A stretch of DNA of 62,239 nucleotides from Beroe ovata (taxonomy: Eukaryota > Ctenophora > Nuda > Beroida > Beroidae), in assembly GCA_946803715.1 (NCBI GenBank), contig CAMPET010000097.1:4538-66776 (forward strand), given 5' to 3'. The notes beneath the pieces were generated by a model. That model ran no database searches and was not told the origin of the DNA. It was given only the letters and a program-made list of their open reading frames with translations. Position 1 is the first letter of the stretch; each line of letters begins with the position of its first letter. Of the stretch, positions 27,101-37,614 are shown one piece after another. A program made the translations under genes and the position numbers.

Positions 27101-27269
27101 CCCATTTCAGAGTGAGAGAGAACCGATCCTACCGATTATCATACTCCCCCTAATCAACTGCATAGCTGACTTCCTGGTGTACGGCATCATGCATCCTACT
27201 ATCCGCAGTCAGGTCCAACACCTACTTCATAAACCACGATACCTCAACAAAACGTGTTCACCATGTTAG
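21141..27269 (+). CDS. class A GPCR with a very long third intracellular loop
   Basis: Read as eleven exons with phases that all agree: 21141-21303, 21501-21648, 21808-21954, 22141-22314, 24850-24961, 25087-25257, 25340-25927, 26037-26213, 26333-26671, 26827-26913, 27111-27269; about 754 residues. TM1 carries GNTLLILACL, TM2 LIHLCTADLLLTG, TM3 ends with ERF in the DRY position followed by VAIKDPLRYH, a classic second-loop sequence. TM5 is FLLVVPLIITTALYCSILIK. TM6 (VAFYVLTLPFIIITVL) and TM7 (ILPLINCIADFLVYGIMHP) are over 4 kb downstream; between TM5 and TM6 lies a Ser/Lys-rich cytoplasmic loop of about 460 residues starting with a coiled-coil-like stretch. NPxxY is not conserved. The start ATG directly precedes TM1, so an upstream exon is possible. 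Ligand unknown. The acceptor of the 24850 and 25087 exons is the least certain part. Confidence 0.8.
21447..21481. repeat. short palindrome in a GPCR intron
   Basis: AGTTGAATATGCTGA and its complement TCAGCATATTCAACT face each other in the intron between the exons ending at 21303 and starting at 21501. Confidence 0.75.
22501..24441 (-). CDS. arthropod-type prophenoloxidase/hemocyanin, intronless, nested in a GPCR intron
   Basis: One uninterrupted frame of 646 residues. All six type-3 copper ligands of the hemocyanin superfamily are present: CuA His176 and His180 (HHHNWHVYYP) and His201 (HEQMLARYD); CuB His320 and His324 (LHNNGH) and His360 (FRWHKFCD). The third domain has the thioester-like GCGWP at 529-533, a signature of prophenoloxidases rather than oxygen carriers, and the family signature YPDKRSMGFPFDR near 582-594. 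Known members bind O2 or oxidise phenols to quinones for melanisation and defence. There is no signal peptide, which also fits arthropod prophenoloxidases. The N-terminal domain is somewhat short. It lies on the opposite strand inside the 22315-24849 intron of the flanking GPCR, 187 bp from the upstream exon. The lack of introns contrasts with most neighbours and suggests retroposition or transfer, which I cannot prove here. Confidence 0.93.
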   Translation of the reverse strand: MACQCSLKSRQSDSHTQLNRYILRAFIGETEDVSTKAAVSGQLCYEQQLSCTPLIQIGRFNVFDEGHMTIVHESARSLSKLPLPDMIDTLCCWRKMPTLDPALMDYLTRIALWKHTESKHLALPPAYQTLPSKYFDTATLPHSCGELDSKDLRYSVLDPEFKLAWWREDPGLALHHHNWHVYYPYTEPVRDRQGELFAYMHEQMLARYDFERLAVGFERVCAYGPGWCWEKPLKEGYNPRMAGLSFRPSEMNIPEAFRKDGRLILTDTLHRSKERLFYSIARGYFENSDGTKENITINKLGNTVEANMGSVNKLLYGNLHNNGHCAIAAMNDPDGRFGVDAGPMLFTETAPRDPVFFRWHKFCDALFEAHRITIRPYTVQDLCTGGVEIQSFCVESRNQLVETALEIRGNSFYTFMESKMFSVYLPQKSEVKKTVLNHLPFQYKIKVRNSNIDKPMTVVFRVFLAPQSTEPLEEWRNMFVELDKFVETIEGGSEVEIVRDDADSSVILPPETTIEDILLGKGSSRNRCGCGWPLNLLIPRGTPCGMEATLFVLATDWSEDAVNPMEVLPGSVSYCGKVNDFYPDKRSMGFPFDRITNFPDIDHITRAVPNSCAISVKIFHVNDYHDSHLAVHKVEVEESASFVFVN

Positions 27270-28138
27270 CTAGCACGTTGCGTCATCATGGGCGAGTGCA
27301 GGACACGTGTTGTCAACATACACATTACTATCAGCAAACAATGGTTGTTGAGGACGAAGGGGTTGTAAATGATTCGAATCATGTGACTGTGGGCAGACAG
27401 CGTTTCTTGATTTTCGGTTGTACATCGAATGTACTCAATCGCTGTCACGTGGTTGAAGGATTGCATCCTTCTTAAATTGCATTCTACCCATTATTATTCT
27501 ATTATCTCAACAAATTTATGACTCCCATGATTTAGACTATACTCAGTGCTTCTTGAAATTCTAAATTTTCACTGCGAGGAGAATTCAATCTGCGTAGTAG
27601 GCAGCCTACTCGCATGCACGGCTCACCGTTGCACATTCATGAGCCCAATAGCACGGGGGAAGGGGGAGGGGGCAAACAATGGAAAGTTACCACTTCACTC
27701 GAGGTCCAGGTCTTACACTATTATACTGAAAATAGTATAATGGTACAGAATGGTGCTCTCTTTCTGTGTGTGCGTTGTACACAACTAACAACATCGCATC
27801 TGTTGTATCTTTGAGTAAAGTTCTCTTCTCCTCTTTATACACTACTACCCACTCTACTATACTCTCTATGCACTCTCCTATACACTTTCATTTAATTGCC
27901 ATAGGTACTATTTCAAAAGCCTTCGGTGTAAAATTCAACTTTCCATTGACTGTTCAAACCTGTGCAATGTATATTTTCTTGCTGTTTATTACTTCCTCAT
28001 TTTCGTGTTAGAATCCCTGCTTCGAGGACAATGTATTAGATCCTGTGATAATGACAAACGTCAAACTCTACGCAATCGTTAGTGAAATCAAATTTCAGGC
28101 ATCATTTCCTGATTAATAACAGGAAGTTTAGTTGTGCT
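27270..28138. other. intergenic
   Basis: 3' flank of the GPCR and 5' flank of the Ly6-like gene. No coding exon with family resemblance was found; GC-moderate with a small hairpin at about 27715-27740. Confidence 0.5.
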
Positions 28139-29403
28139 ATGTGGATTTACCTCGGGGTGGGCGTGGTCTTGTTGGCGATGGTACTGAGCGACCCCAACTG
28201 GAACGACACGGTCTGGTCACCAGAGAAGGTACAGAACTCCGACCCACACCGGGATGTAAACTGGGCGTGGCACTATATTGCCGCACCTGAGTTCACAGAG
28301 CCCCTGGAGAAGTTCCAGCAGACCCTCCCACGAGGTAAAACATGTCGTTACTTCTGACATCCCTACCGGGAGATTGACTGGGTTAAACATACATGAATAG
28401 GTAGCAATGATAACTGTAATTATATAATTGATTCAGAACATGAGATCAAATGTTGGACGTGTTACACGCTGGACACTCTTGAGGTCAGCACTAACAACTG
28501 CAACAGGACTCTCTGCACAGGACATCATATATCAGCCTGCTATAAGTGGCATGTGAGTATCCCTATTATAATAGCATCATTCACCACTTTGGCACTGAGG
28601 TTCTTATCAGCTTTTCCAACAATTGTCACAAAACCAGCTGGAATAAATGCTTCAAAGGTAAGTCCGGGTTCTCACGTTCTTTATTCTCCATACAAATTCA
28701 GAGTGTCACTCACACTGTGATTGTCATAAAGCCCTGAAGATCACTTCAAACCGCATTTATGACCGAATAAATGATGTTGACAGAAGCCACACTGCTCTGG
28801 AAAATACTCATACAATTAGAAATTAGCTCCGTTGATTCTGCCCTAAATCTCTGTCAAATCTGTCTGTCAAATCTCTACCAGTATAGACTATAACGATGAT
28901 GCATGATGCCTACAGCGTGGATTTATGGATTTCCGCGTGGAAGTATATAGTATGCGTCATACTGCATGAAGTTGAACAATGATTGCACGGTTAGGATGGT
29001 TTTAACATGATGTAAACTTCATAACAGGTTATATACGGTTTCAAAAAATACCGGACATACCGCGGCTGTATGGAGAACTACACTGAAATAGACTATGAAA
29101 GTGAGTATTCCCAAATCCCATCTAACTTCCTACTCAATGTGAGTTGCGTAGTCTCAGAGCAACGACCAACTCGTTGCCAAGCAACATATCAATCTTGAGT
29201 AACAACTCACAACCTCTTCCTCTGCAGATGCTATGTGCAGAGGGACTGGACTTCCTCTAAATGAAACGTGTGAATGGAGCCTGTGCAAGACGGACTACTG
29301 CAACAGTTCTCTCTTAGCAAAACTCTCCTACATTCTGATCGTAGCTCTACTTGTCTACTGGAACCTCCCTCCTGATGAATATACCTGGAAACAATACTAC
29401 TAG
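28139..29403 (+). CDS. Ly6/uPAR-type three-finger surface protein
   Basis: Four exons in consistent phase: 28139-28334, 28437-28552, 29028-29100, 29228-29403 (TAG). The product, about 186 residues, begins with a hydrophobic signal sequence (MWIYLGVGVVLLAMVLSDP). The Cys-rich part runs from CWTCYT through CNRTLC, HHISACYKW, RGCMENY and MCRG to CEWSLCKTDYCNSS; the paired CxxC opening and the terminal C..DYCN are the hallmarks of the LU domain. A hydrophobic segment (LSYILIVALLVYW) near the C-terminus suggests a GPI signal or membrane anchor, though about eleven polar residues follow it. The extra 60-residue linker between signal and LU domain is unusual. Function is unknown; family members are receptors, receptor modulators or secreted ligands. 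Confidence 0.75.
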
Positions 29404-30399
29404 CTGAGCAGAAGGAGGGGGCGAATTGCATATGTGCTACCCGCCACGGGTTTGTGCAGGGTTTGTATAACTTGACTGGTCACGCCCGCTGCCCGCACAC
29501 AATTTCCCGGGCTGAGTTTGTTGTTCAGTTCAAAAGGCGTCTTGCATAGATCAACATGTTCCAGCACAAGGTTCAGAGATATTGGGTTTCAGCATAGGAT
29601 GCCTCAAATTATCAATGCAGGAGTCAAATGATCGAATGTTATGAGAAACAATACCCAACAATAATATAAATGGTTATAAATTCAATTCATTTTATCAAGT
29701 TCGACTAGAACAAAAACATTAGAAACTATAAACTCAGAATTGTAATAGTCGATATTTAAATAGGTTTGTTTTGTTATTACTAAACATTGGGATAAGCTGG
29801 TTGAAAAAAGGGGAGAAAGGAAGTGTAAAATGTTTGGCTATTAAAATGAAATCCATAAATAAACCAACTTTATAATAATTTAATGTTATTAAAATTCGAT
29901 AAAGATTTTAACAAGAAGATTGAAATGCATCTGTTGTTGATGAAAAGTTTGTAAATATCCATGAAAACACATTTCAATCTTGCTCGTCCCTTAGCTAAAA
30001 TTCCACATTACAAAATGAATCATTATAAACCAATGAATTATAAAAAGTGTCGATGTTGATAAATAAGGCTACCTAAACTTTAACTAACATGTAGCTTAAT
30101 TCATTCGAGCAAAAACAGTAAAATAAGGTACCATAAGATATCTGATAGTAAGTACCAATAATATAATTATTATCTGAACAGATAAATTGCTAACATTGTT
30201 AATAAAACTTCAAAATCTAAAATTGCACATTCGCAAGTAAGTATAATAATTGTATTAAATTCGCCAATAAAATGTATAAAGTTACTGAGAGTTAATTGTT
30301 CATCAATCAATAATAAGAAATGGTAACATCCAAAATAATTAAAAAGGTATCAAAGCAGTATAACAAACAACAATAAAAATCTCTCTAAGATAAAGTTTA
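29404..30399. other. AT-rich intergenic, between convergent genes
   Basis: The stretch lies between the ends of the plus-strand Ly6-like gene and the minus-strand Apollo gene and should hold both 3' UTRs. Several AATAAA-like words occur. No gene is seen. Confidence 0.6.
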
Positions 30400-33300
30400 T
30401 TAAGGTCCATTACTGACATTACCCCTCTTGCAGCTCGTTCCCTGTTCCTTGGTCCTCTTTTTCACACGTTTAATGGCAGACGTCGGGGTACTGCCGAACA
30501 AGGTGTCAAAAATATCATCTTGATCAAGTATCCCAGAATTGATTGCTGCTTTTCCTGCTGACTTCTGTCGCTGTCTCACTGCACTGAGATTGACAGAAGA
30601 CTGTGCGGGTGGTTTCACAGTTGTAACCTGCTTCAGGGGGATTTTCTTAGTCACAACTTTCTCCCCTGATGCACTGGGATGTGCTCTACTGTAACGAATT
30701 GTGTTTGAGTGACCCAATATTTCCAACCCTGGGCTTGGATAGCAAGCAAGATCCACCTGCTGTTTCTTGGATGGATTCATTTGAGTAGTTTGGACTTGCC
30801 TCATGATTAGAGGTGAAGAATGCTGGTGTCCATGAAAAGAACCAGGGAAGTGGCCATGTCTCGGTAAGGTACACAACTCAGATGGTGTCAGAGGTCTCCT
30901 TAGGATATTCAGTACAGGTGTCATCTTATGGTTCAAACAGAACGCATCGTCAAACGTCAATTTCCTTGCCAAGAGTCTGATATTATCATCAAATTCATGA
31001 TTATAAGTGCAGTTATTGATTAAATTGATGCTCTCACTGAGAAGATTCTGTGGCAAAGACTTTCCGATCTTCTTGGGTTTCTTGTTGTATGTAATTTGGT
31101 ATCCACGTTTAGCTATCTCTGATAAACAGCGAAAGTAGTCTTCCTTAGAATTCTTAAACTGCTTTACTCTTTGCAATGTTGCTGTAAGTTCCTCATTTGA
31201 ATCAGATAGATCATTTACCTTCGGCATTATGAGCTCTATCTTAGCATTGGCTAGATCTGCTTCAGAGCTTTTCTTGATCCTTTGAGGGTAGCTTGCCAAT
31301 GCAGCTGTAGATGGGGCAAAAGCATCTCTAATGTCAATGACACTGCTGTTAAATATCTGGTTAAGAGCATATTGGCCCCTGAGATAATCCCCAATAGGAC
31401 CATCTTCTTCCATTTCACCATCAGTGTCACTCTCTGTATCACTCACATGGAGAGTTTCCACCGAGTTACAGGAAGAATTCAGCATATCATCACAAAGATC
31501 ATTCACCAGACTTGCTTTGATCTCTAGGGGAACTTCAGTTTCCCTGAACATTTCCTCATATATCTGACCAAGATCTGAACGAGGATGGTCAACTGAGCTG
31601 CTGAGGTCATGATAAACCTCTTTCTCAACTGTTGGAGTCTGGGTCACATAGGACACCTTGCCATTCATCCCGTATACAGGACTGTTGCATATTACACCTA
31701 CATCACATGGAGAGAGGACGAAAGGAGTGTCAGAAGATCTCTTGTGGAAACTTGACATTTCATTTTCACCAAGTATCTCGATTGAAGAGTCACTGGAAGT
31801 AGAGCATAACTTGTCTATCCTGAAGGGTGGTTTATTGGATGGACAGGTAACTTCAGGAGAACTGAATGCTTGACTTGTCTTGATGGGAGATAAAACCCAG
31901 TCCAGGTCAATGGGAGGTTCGATGTAAGGAACTTTGGACGGTGAATTCGGTGATGAATCTGGTGCAGGGCTTGACTCTGCAAAGTCTTGGTTGAACATAG
32001 AACTTTCTAGGGGGGTGGAACACGATCTCAGAGGTCGACCTATGGGTGAAAACCCTGCTAAAGTCCCGGGACTATCTCCTGCCTCCTCATCAGTAGACTG
32101 ACCCGTGACCACCCGGTACCGAGGTGTCAGAGCTACTGACATTTCGAACTCCGAGGTGATGGTGAACGAAGTTTGCTCCTCTGTGCTTCTATTCTTCCGA
32201 AGTCTCACTTTCAATTTTTCAACTTGCTTCTGATCATTATCAGTAGTGGAAGCATCAGGATTCCCTTGATCGATGGTTTTGTTTACATCAGGATTTTTTT
32301 CGACCCGGTTCATTATTGGGGTTGCACTCTTATAATCCAATGTGTCGAAAAACATCTCAATCTCTTGCATAGATGAATGCTCTGAGAAGTAAATGTACTT
32401 GTAAGCCTCACAATTCTGACCACGTCTCATCCCAGTTATCTTCACAAAAACAACTTCATTTGGCTGGTGATTTTCTTTTAACTTCTGAGAAATTTTATTG
32501 AAATTGAACTTTGACTTCGCGACAAAAAACAATTTCCCATTGTTTTCGCTAACCGTGAAAAACTTTGCCATCCCCATACACTTTATCACCTGATACTTTT
32601 CCTTTGAAACCACAATCTTTACCCCTAGAGTTTGTGCAACATGCTGGAGAATATCTTCCTTACCAATTGACTCTAGGATGAAGTACACAACTCTATTACT
32701 CTCAATCTGGAGCTTGCAAAACTCAGCTGTCTGAAGCTTACACTCTTCCCGGGTCACAAACTTTGTACCTTTTCTTGAGTGAGTGTTGTCAAAGTACACG
32801 GTATCAATCTCGTAATTGCATAACTTCCTGGCAAGATCTGGGTACCACCTGCAATAGGGCGGGGAACTTAGAATCAGGATTAGAGTGATAACTTTTTAGT
32901 GAAAGCATGAATGATGATACTAGTTATCCCCAGCATGGTGAACAAACTAACCTGAAATTTCCGGTGTAGAGGATTCTACCGAACTTTCCCTCAAACAGGA
33001 ACATGGTAGATCCCACGGAGTGGTTTGAGTCATGGAGTACCACGTTCAGGGTCTCTGATAACCTGGTGACAGTGGTGTAGGGGAGGGCGATGATCAAACT
33101 GGATGAGATCTTGTACTTTAGTTTCAGGAGGTTCCCCGTGATCTCACTGCAATGGATCGGCTTCGACCACGATTTCGATAGACCGGGCATGTGATCACTG
33201 AAGATACGAATATTATGGTGTAAAAGAGAGTTGCATTCGCGAATTTGGAGGCTTCATTGATTTCATCAAACTAAATATCGGTTAAAAGAGTAACTGTTAG

Positions 33301-33442
33301 TACTTTAAATACTACATAGTTCAACGTACCTGGAAACATGGGAACAAAAGTATGAATCCACAAGGGGCGTGTCATCACTTTCCCACCAATCGACTGCAAT
33401 CTTAGTACCCGTTAGAATATGTCCCCAGTTCTTGCCCACCAT
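30400..33442 (-). CDS. DCLRE1B: Apollo/SNM1B-like DNA repair nuclease with degraded metal site
   Basis: Three exons: 33442-33330, 33197-32952, 32848-30400; 935 residues. The N-terminus (GTKIAVDWWESDD, then SHVSSDHMPGLSKSW) and the second exon (HCSEITGNLL, FLFEGKFGRILYTGNFR) follow the metallo-beta-lactamase half of SNM1B/Apollo more closely than SNM1A or Artemis, and the beta-CASP half follows (VYFDNTHSRKG, TREEC, FSEHSSMQEI). In active enzymes the first motif is HxHxDH and the fourth a D in TGDFR. Here they read HVSSDH and TGNFR, so one His and one Asp metal ligand are replaced; the NHSVGS and EHSS histidines remain. The C-terminus after about residue 300 is long, Ser/Thr/Asp-rich and not recognised; human Apollo is about 530 residues. 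Apollo is a 5' exonuclease in telomere and crosslink repair; this copy may be non-catalytic. Confidence 0.85.
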
Positions 33443-33720
33443 ACCTCCTACCTAGATGGAGATTGCTAGGTGAATAGAGCAGTTGGGATTTAGCGTATGA
33501 TGAGAGATGTTTATTTTGTCACAGAAAGAGGCATGGTACAATCAGAGACACAAATCCTTTGATTTTGTTAATGGTGGATCGGATTAATATCATGAAATTC
33601 GGAATTATAGTCAATATAATGCGATGAATGATGATCATCTATAGGCAAGTGGAAGGCTTAACTTAAACTCCATCCACTACGACTGAATCAATCTTCAACT
33701 AACTCAGCAGCATGGATTTC

Positions 33721-35286
33721 TTACATCCACGAGGTCCGAGCGTTGGTCCTGTGGGATTCAATCAACCACACCATATGCTCCACCACACCCGGGTACAACT
33801 CGGCAACATTGTGTTCTTCATACGGATCAACGGATAAATCGAAGAGCATCACGGGAACTTGTGACGTCATATTATTCGTTGCGTCACATCCTCGCACGAG
33901 GAAGTCTGATTCGCACATACTCGCTATTCCAGGACCGTGGAACAGCTTGTAGTCTCGGTATCGCATCACGGCGTAGTCTGTTGCATAGGGGAATTTCCCG
34001 ATACAATACGAAATTGTCCTGTGCTCTGGCAATGGGCCAGCAACTAGATTGTGGAGGATGGTGTCACGGCCTCTTGACACCCCCTTCCCTCTGACCACAT
34101 TGACCAGGTAGCTGCCAGCATCCAGGTCACTTGACACCTCCTCCTCTTCTTCCCACGAGGAGAACACGTTTTCTGAAAGGTCATCTCGAGCCACAGTGAG
34201 GAGAAATGTGTAGATATCCACTGCATGTAGGAGCGCTGGGCTGTGTGTTCCTCGCTGCTGTGGTGTCAACCATGGCGTCCATACTAGAGCAGCGCTCTTG
34301 ATACCACCCTCAAAAAATGTTGCTTTTCCATCTCTAAAGGGGAGGTTGCTGCCGCCAATCGTATCCCAGCAACCTTGCGGAATCATAGAAGCACCATGGT
34401 CACTCATGAACATGAACACAGTGTTTCGCCACATGTTTCTCTCCCGTAGAGCAGCAACAATCCTCCCCACACCGTCATCAATCTGCGTTACCATGGCAGC
34501 ATACCGTCTCTTAGCGGGGTCCGCTATGTGCTGGTTCCTACTAGCAACTATCTCTTCCAAAGGGTCGAGTGGGGAATGTGGGGCGGTATAGGATAGGTAT
34601 AGGAACATGGGGTCTCTATCATCGTGATGCAATATCTTCTTCACCGCTTCATCGGTAAACAAGTCAGTGGAGTGCTTCCCCTTCACTTCATCAGATATGT
34701 CCACTGATATGACATCATCACCTGACCGTCTGTCATCGTGAAAGTCAGACGACGTCTCCCACGAGGGGGACCCATCCTCGTTTATCCTGATCCGGTTTGT
34801 CTCGTGAGTGAAGTGATCGATACCACCGCTATAGCACCCATAGAACGAGTCATAGCCTCGGTAAATGGGCGTGTCCGGGGAGTGGAAACCTAAGTGCCAC
34901 TTCCCCACCCCGTACACTTTATACCCGAAATTCTCTGACAAGTCCTCGGTTATGAGTCTGTGTGAGAGGGCCTCGTCCTCGGCAAGTATCACCGATGAGG
35001 AGAAAAGTGTGCCCAGGCGGTGCGGGTATTTGCCCGTCATGATGGCCGCTCTCGTGGGTGTACAAATCGCCTGAGTGTACAGATTGTCTAACACGATGCT
35101 CCGAGACGCCAGGTCGTTAAGATACGGAGTCTCGGGCCCAGCCCAGGATATGTTGTGTTTGTCAGTGAATCCGACATCACCCCAGCCCAGATCGTCCGCG
35201 ATGATCAGTACAATGTGAGGTTGTATGTCCTCGCAGAGATGTGTTTCCAGGGATACTGACAGGAGGACGAGGACAGATAGGAGCAT
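33721..35286 (-). CDS. arylsulfatase (ARSB/I/J type), intronless
   Basis: 521 residues in one exon, a normal length for this family. It starts with a signal peptide (MLLSVLVLLSVSLETHLC). The metal-binding DDLGWGD is at 31-37 and the sulfatase signature C-T-P-T-R begins at Cys75, the residue converted to formylglycine. GVGKWHLG (Lys129, His131), the APHSP histidine and SDHGA further along complete the active site. Sulfatases of this group remove sulfate esters from glycosaminoglycans or other sulfated glycans in lysosomes or outside the cell. The C-terminal signature FDLSVDPYEEHNVAE is also typical. It is the second of five minus-strand genes in a row; no intron is needed to keep the frame. 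Confidence 0.93.
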   Translation of the reverse strand: MLLSVLVLLSVSLETHLCEDIQPHIVLIIADDLGWGDVGFTDKHNISWAGPETPYLNDLASRSIVLDNLYTQAICTPTRAAIMTGKYPHRLGTLFSSSVILAEDEALSHRLITEDLSENFGYKVYGVGKWHLGFHSPDTPIYRGYDSFYGCYSGGIDHFTHETNRIRINEDGSPSWETSSDFHDDRRSGDDVISVDISDEVKGKHSTDLFTDEAVKKILHHDDRDPMFLYLSYTAPHSPLDPLEEIVASRNQHIADPAKRRYAAMVTQIDDGVGRIVAALRERNMWRNTVFMFMSDHGASMIPQGCWDTIGGSNLPFRDGKATFFEGGIKSAALVWTPWLTPQQRGTHSPALLHAVDIYTFLLTVARDDLSENVFSSWEEEEEVSSDLDAGSYLVNVVRGKGVSRGRDTILHNLVAGPLPEHRTISYCIGKFPYATDYAVMRYRDYKLFHGPGIASMCESDFLVRGCDATNNMTSQVPVMLFDLSVDPYEEHNVAELYPGVVEHMVWLIESHRTNARTSWM

Positions 35287-35560
35287 GTCGCTATCTGGGT
35301 GTCATGACAACGGAGTTGACAGCTGTCTCCGGTGTATTGCGATCCTCGACCATGTCATTCGTACATTCTGTAACTTAGATATCGAGTGTTATTATGGTAA
35401 GGAAAGGATATTGGTTCTGAAAACTGGTGCAGGGTGCTGATAATTATTGATCCTACATATTGGTCTACAAGTGGGAAAAGACACGGTCAATCTAATTGCA
35501 TCACTTTATCACCATTAAAATAGGGAACCTCGACTTATTAGTCCATCTTATAAATCAACT

Positions 35561-36817
35561 TCAAGGGCACTCCTTCTTTTCATCGAATTTAGTAAAATAT
35601 CCCACGTCAGAGTACGGTTCGGGATTCAGTTTCAAATCAGAGAAACTCAAGATCTTTACAGGCTTGTCATGTTTGGACAGTCCATCATCCCCACCATGAT
35701 AGCTGTTAATGGCGGTTGTTATGAAGTGGTTATCTAACAGTACCTCGTGGAATAGCCAATCTGTCTCCCGCTTTCCATCAATATTGACAGTTGTAGTGGT
35801 GCAGGTGTTGTCAGGAGTAAGATTGCCAACATGGAACTCGATCCGTTTCAACCCAAATGCCAGACCTGTACCCATGCATTTTACAAAACTTTCCTTGAGA
35901 CACCAGTGTCTGATAAAGTTACGTGATATCAAAAGAACGGAAAGCAAAATCAATTGCTCATCTCAAAACGGTCAATACGTTAAATGGCCATTGGTAAGGA
36001 GGAAGGACTCACCGATAGAAGTTGAGGAGGCGTTTATCATCACTGAGAGGTTCATTGATACACTCCCATTCCTGAAGATAAGAAGATAGAATACATACTA
36101 GCATACATACCTAGTATTACTAGCAAAACCTACTATAGGGCAATATAGTTGACTCAACAAGCAGAATTCACAAGGGCACCATTATCTCACGTGTTCAGTG
36201 AATTGTCTGGTCATGTGACTGAAGAACTGGGAGACAGTCGTGTTCCTCCTGAGTTCTACCTTCATGACATCCACTCCGACTTTCCCCCTGTTACTCCCCA
36301 CAAACACAGCATAATCCCCCGCGTGGGACACGTTGAAACTCAGCGTTGAGAGGTCCGGGGAAGAGGCGCAGGAGGGGTTAAGGGAAGAGGCGCAGGAGAG
36401 GTCAGTGGCGGGAGAGTGGTCAGTGGCGGGAGAGTGGTCTGTGGGGGAGGTGCACGAGGCAGGGACTTCTTGTAGAACAAGATACGGTTTTCCACTCTTA
36501 TCTCGAGATAGGGTGAAAGATTGGGATGGTTCACCCGTCATCTCACTAAAATACGTCCTCATCATTAACCGTCCCATCATCGACTGTTTGCCGTCTCTCT
36601 TGAACATGAACTGAAACCGGGATATTGTTTTAGTGACACTGAACATGATGATTCCCTGATAACAAAATTATCTTTATTTCAACCCCCTAGATCATTGATA
36701 ATTGATCCAAACCTGGGCTATTCGTTCTCTCTCTTCCCTACTGACAGTACTGGCCGCTCTCAACCACTCTGTCTGTGTGGGGTGCCAGGAGGAGGTCTTG
36801 AACGCGTACCGTATCAT
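35561..36817 (-). CDS. AASDHPPT: L-aminoadipate-semialdehyde dehydrogenase phosphopantetheinyl transferase
   Basis: Four exons: 36817-36713, 36610-36191, 36071-36013, 35909-35561; 310 residues, matching the animal enzyme in size. The ATG at 36817 is preceded by an in-frame stop and opens MIRYAFKTSSWHPTQTEWL. Core motifs are GRLMMR, the ACPS signature VGVDVMKVELR, FFSHMTRQFTEHEWE and the second signature WCLKESFVKCMGTGL. The enzyme moves 4'-phosphopantetheine from CoA to a serine on acyl-carrier proteins and AASDH. Between PYLV and LSFNVSHAGDYAVF an insertion rich in SPATDHSPATD and CASS repeats, about 35 residues, is not usual for the family and is likely a surface loop. Confidence 0.93.
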
Positions 36818-37614
36818 GGGGAGGAGGCGAACACTGTGTCCGTTGGAGAATCTGGTGACGATCTTCTTTGGATGTTAGTCTGGAACAGAAAATATCTCCG
36901 GAAAACGATTCCCCTCTCTTGATTTGAGTCGCTAGAGATATAAAATCTTCGAAGAGGGAGGTATATAAATTAGTCCGGGAGACAGCGCCGCCTTAGATTG
37001 ATTGCGGCGGAGAAGTATCCAGACAACTGTGGTGTATATAATTGTCTCTCTGGAGAAGGAAATGTGACACCACTACATATCAGAGTTACATGGTCACTAC
37101 TGACATTGACACCATTGTGAGCAAATGCTGGGTTTCCTTTCCCTACGCTCCTTATAATTCGGACATCCTTGGGAGCTAGAGGGATTTGCACGAGTTAAAA
37201 TAGCTTCGTTGTAATGAATTGAGATACTGACGTTACTCGTTAACGGAAATAAAAGGAGATCCTGATAAGAAACAACCCTAGAAATCGATAAAAATAGAAC
37301 GTAAGAAATGAAACGTATAAACTGGAATAATTTCAAGTACTCAAAAAGTGAAATAAAATAATTTAAGAAATCGGAAAAAATTAAAACAATAAATTACGCC
37401 GCAAAAAAAGAAATTCTGTTACCATTCTATGCACTTTAATATCAGCCAAAAATGCCGGAATTTATCAAAGCCGGTGGCTGGTCTAAGTTAGGTAACGTGT
37501 TACAAAACTCTCAGATTTCATTCCGAGACTCTTAATTCAAATGAAGTATGAACAAGTTTCTTACTGCCACGTACAAACTGCATTAAAAATGTATTAAAAA
37601 AATCTGCAGAATAT
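36818..37614. other. gap between AASDHPPT and SWSAP1; possible last SWSAP1 exon
   Basis: Mostly non-coding. On the minus strand, CTTCTCCAG at about 37052 could act as an acceptor followed by an in-phase open stretch of about 18 codons ending near 36992, but there is no family support for it. Confidence 0.35.

Noticed and set aside
28614-28659. Possible extra Cys-containing exon of the Ly6-like gene (NCHKTSWNKCFK)
   Set aside because: Its phase does not match the donor at 28552: in the required phase it meets a stop.
30400-33442. Assignment as Artemis (SNM1C)
   Set aside because: The N-terminal IAVDWW, CSEITGNLL and FLFEGKFGRILYTG blocks agree better with SNM1B/Apollo.
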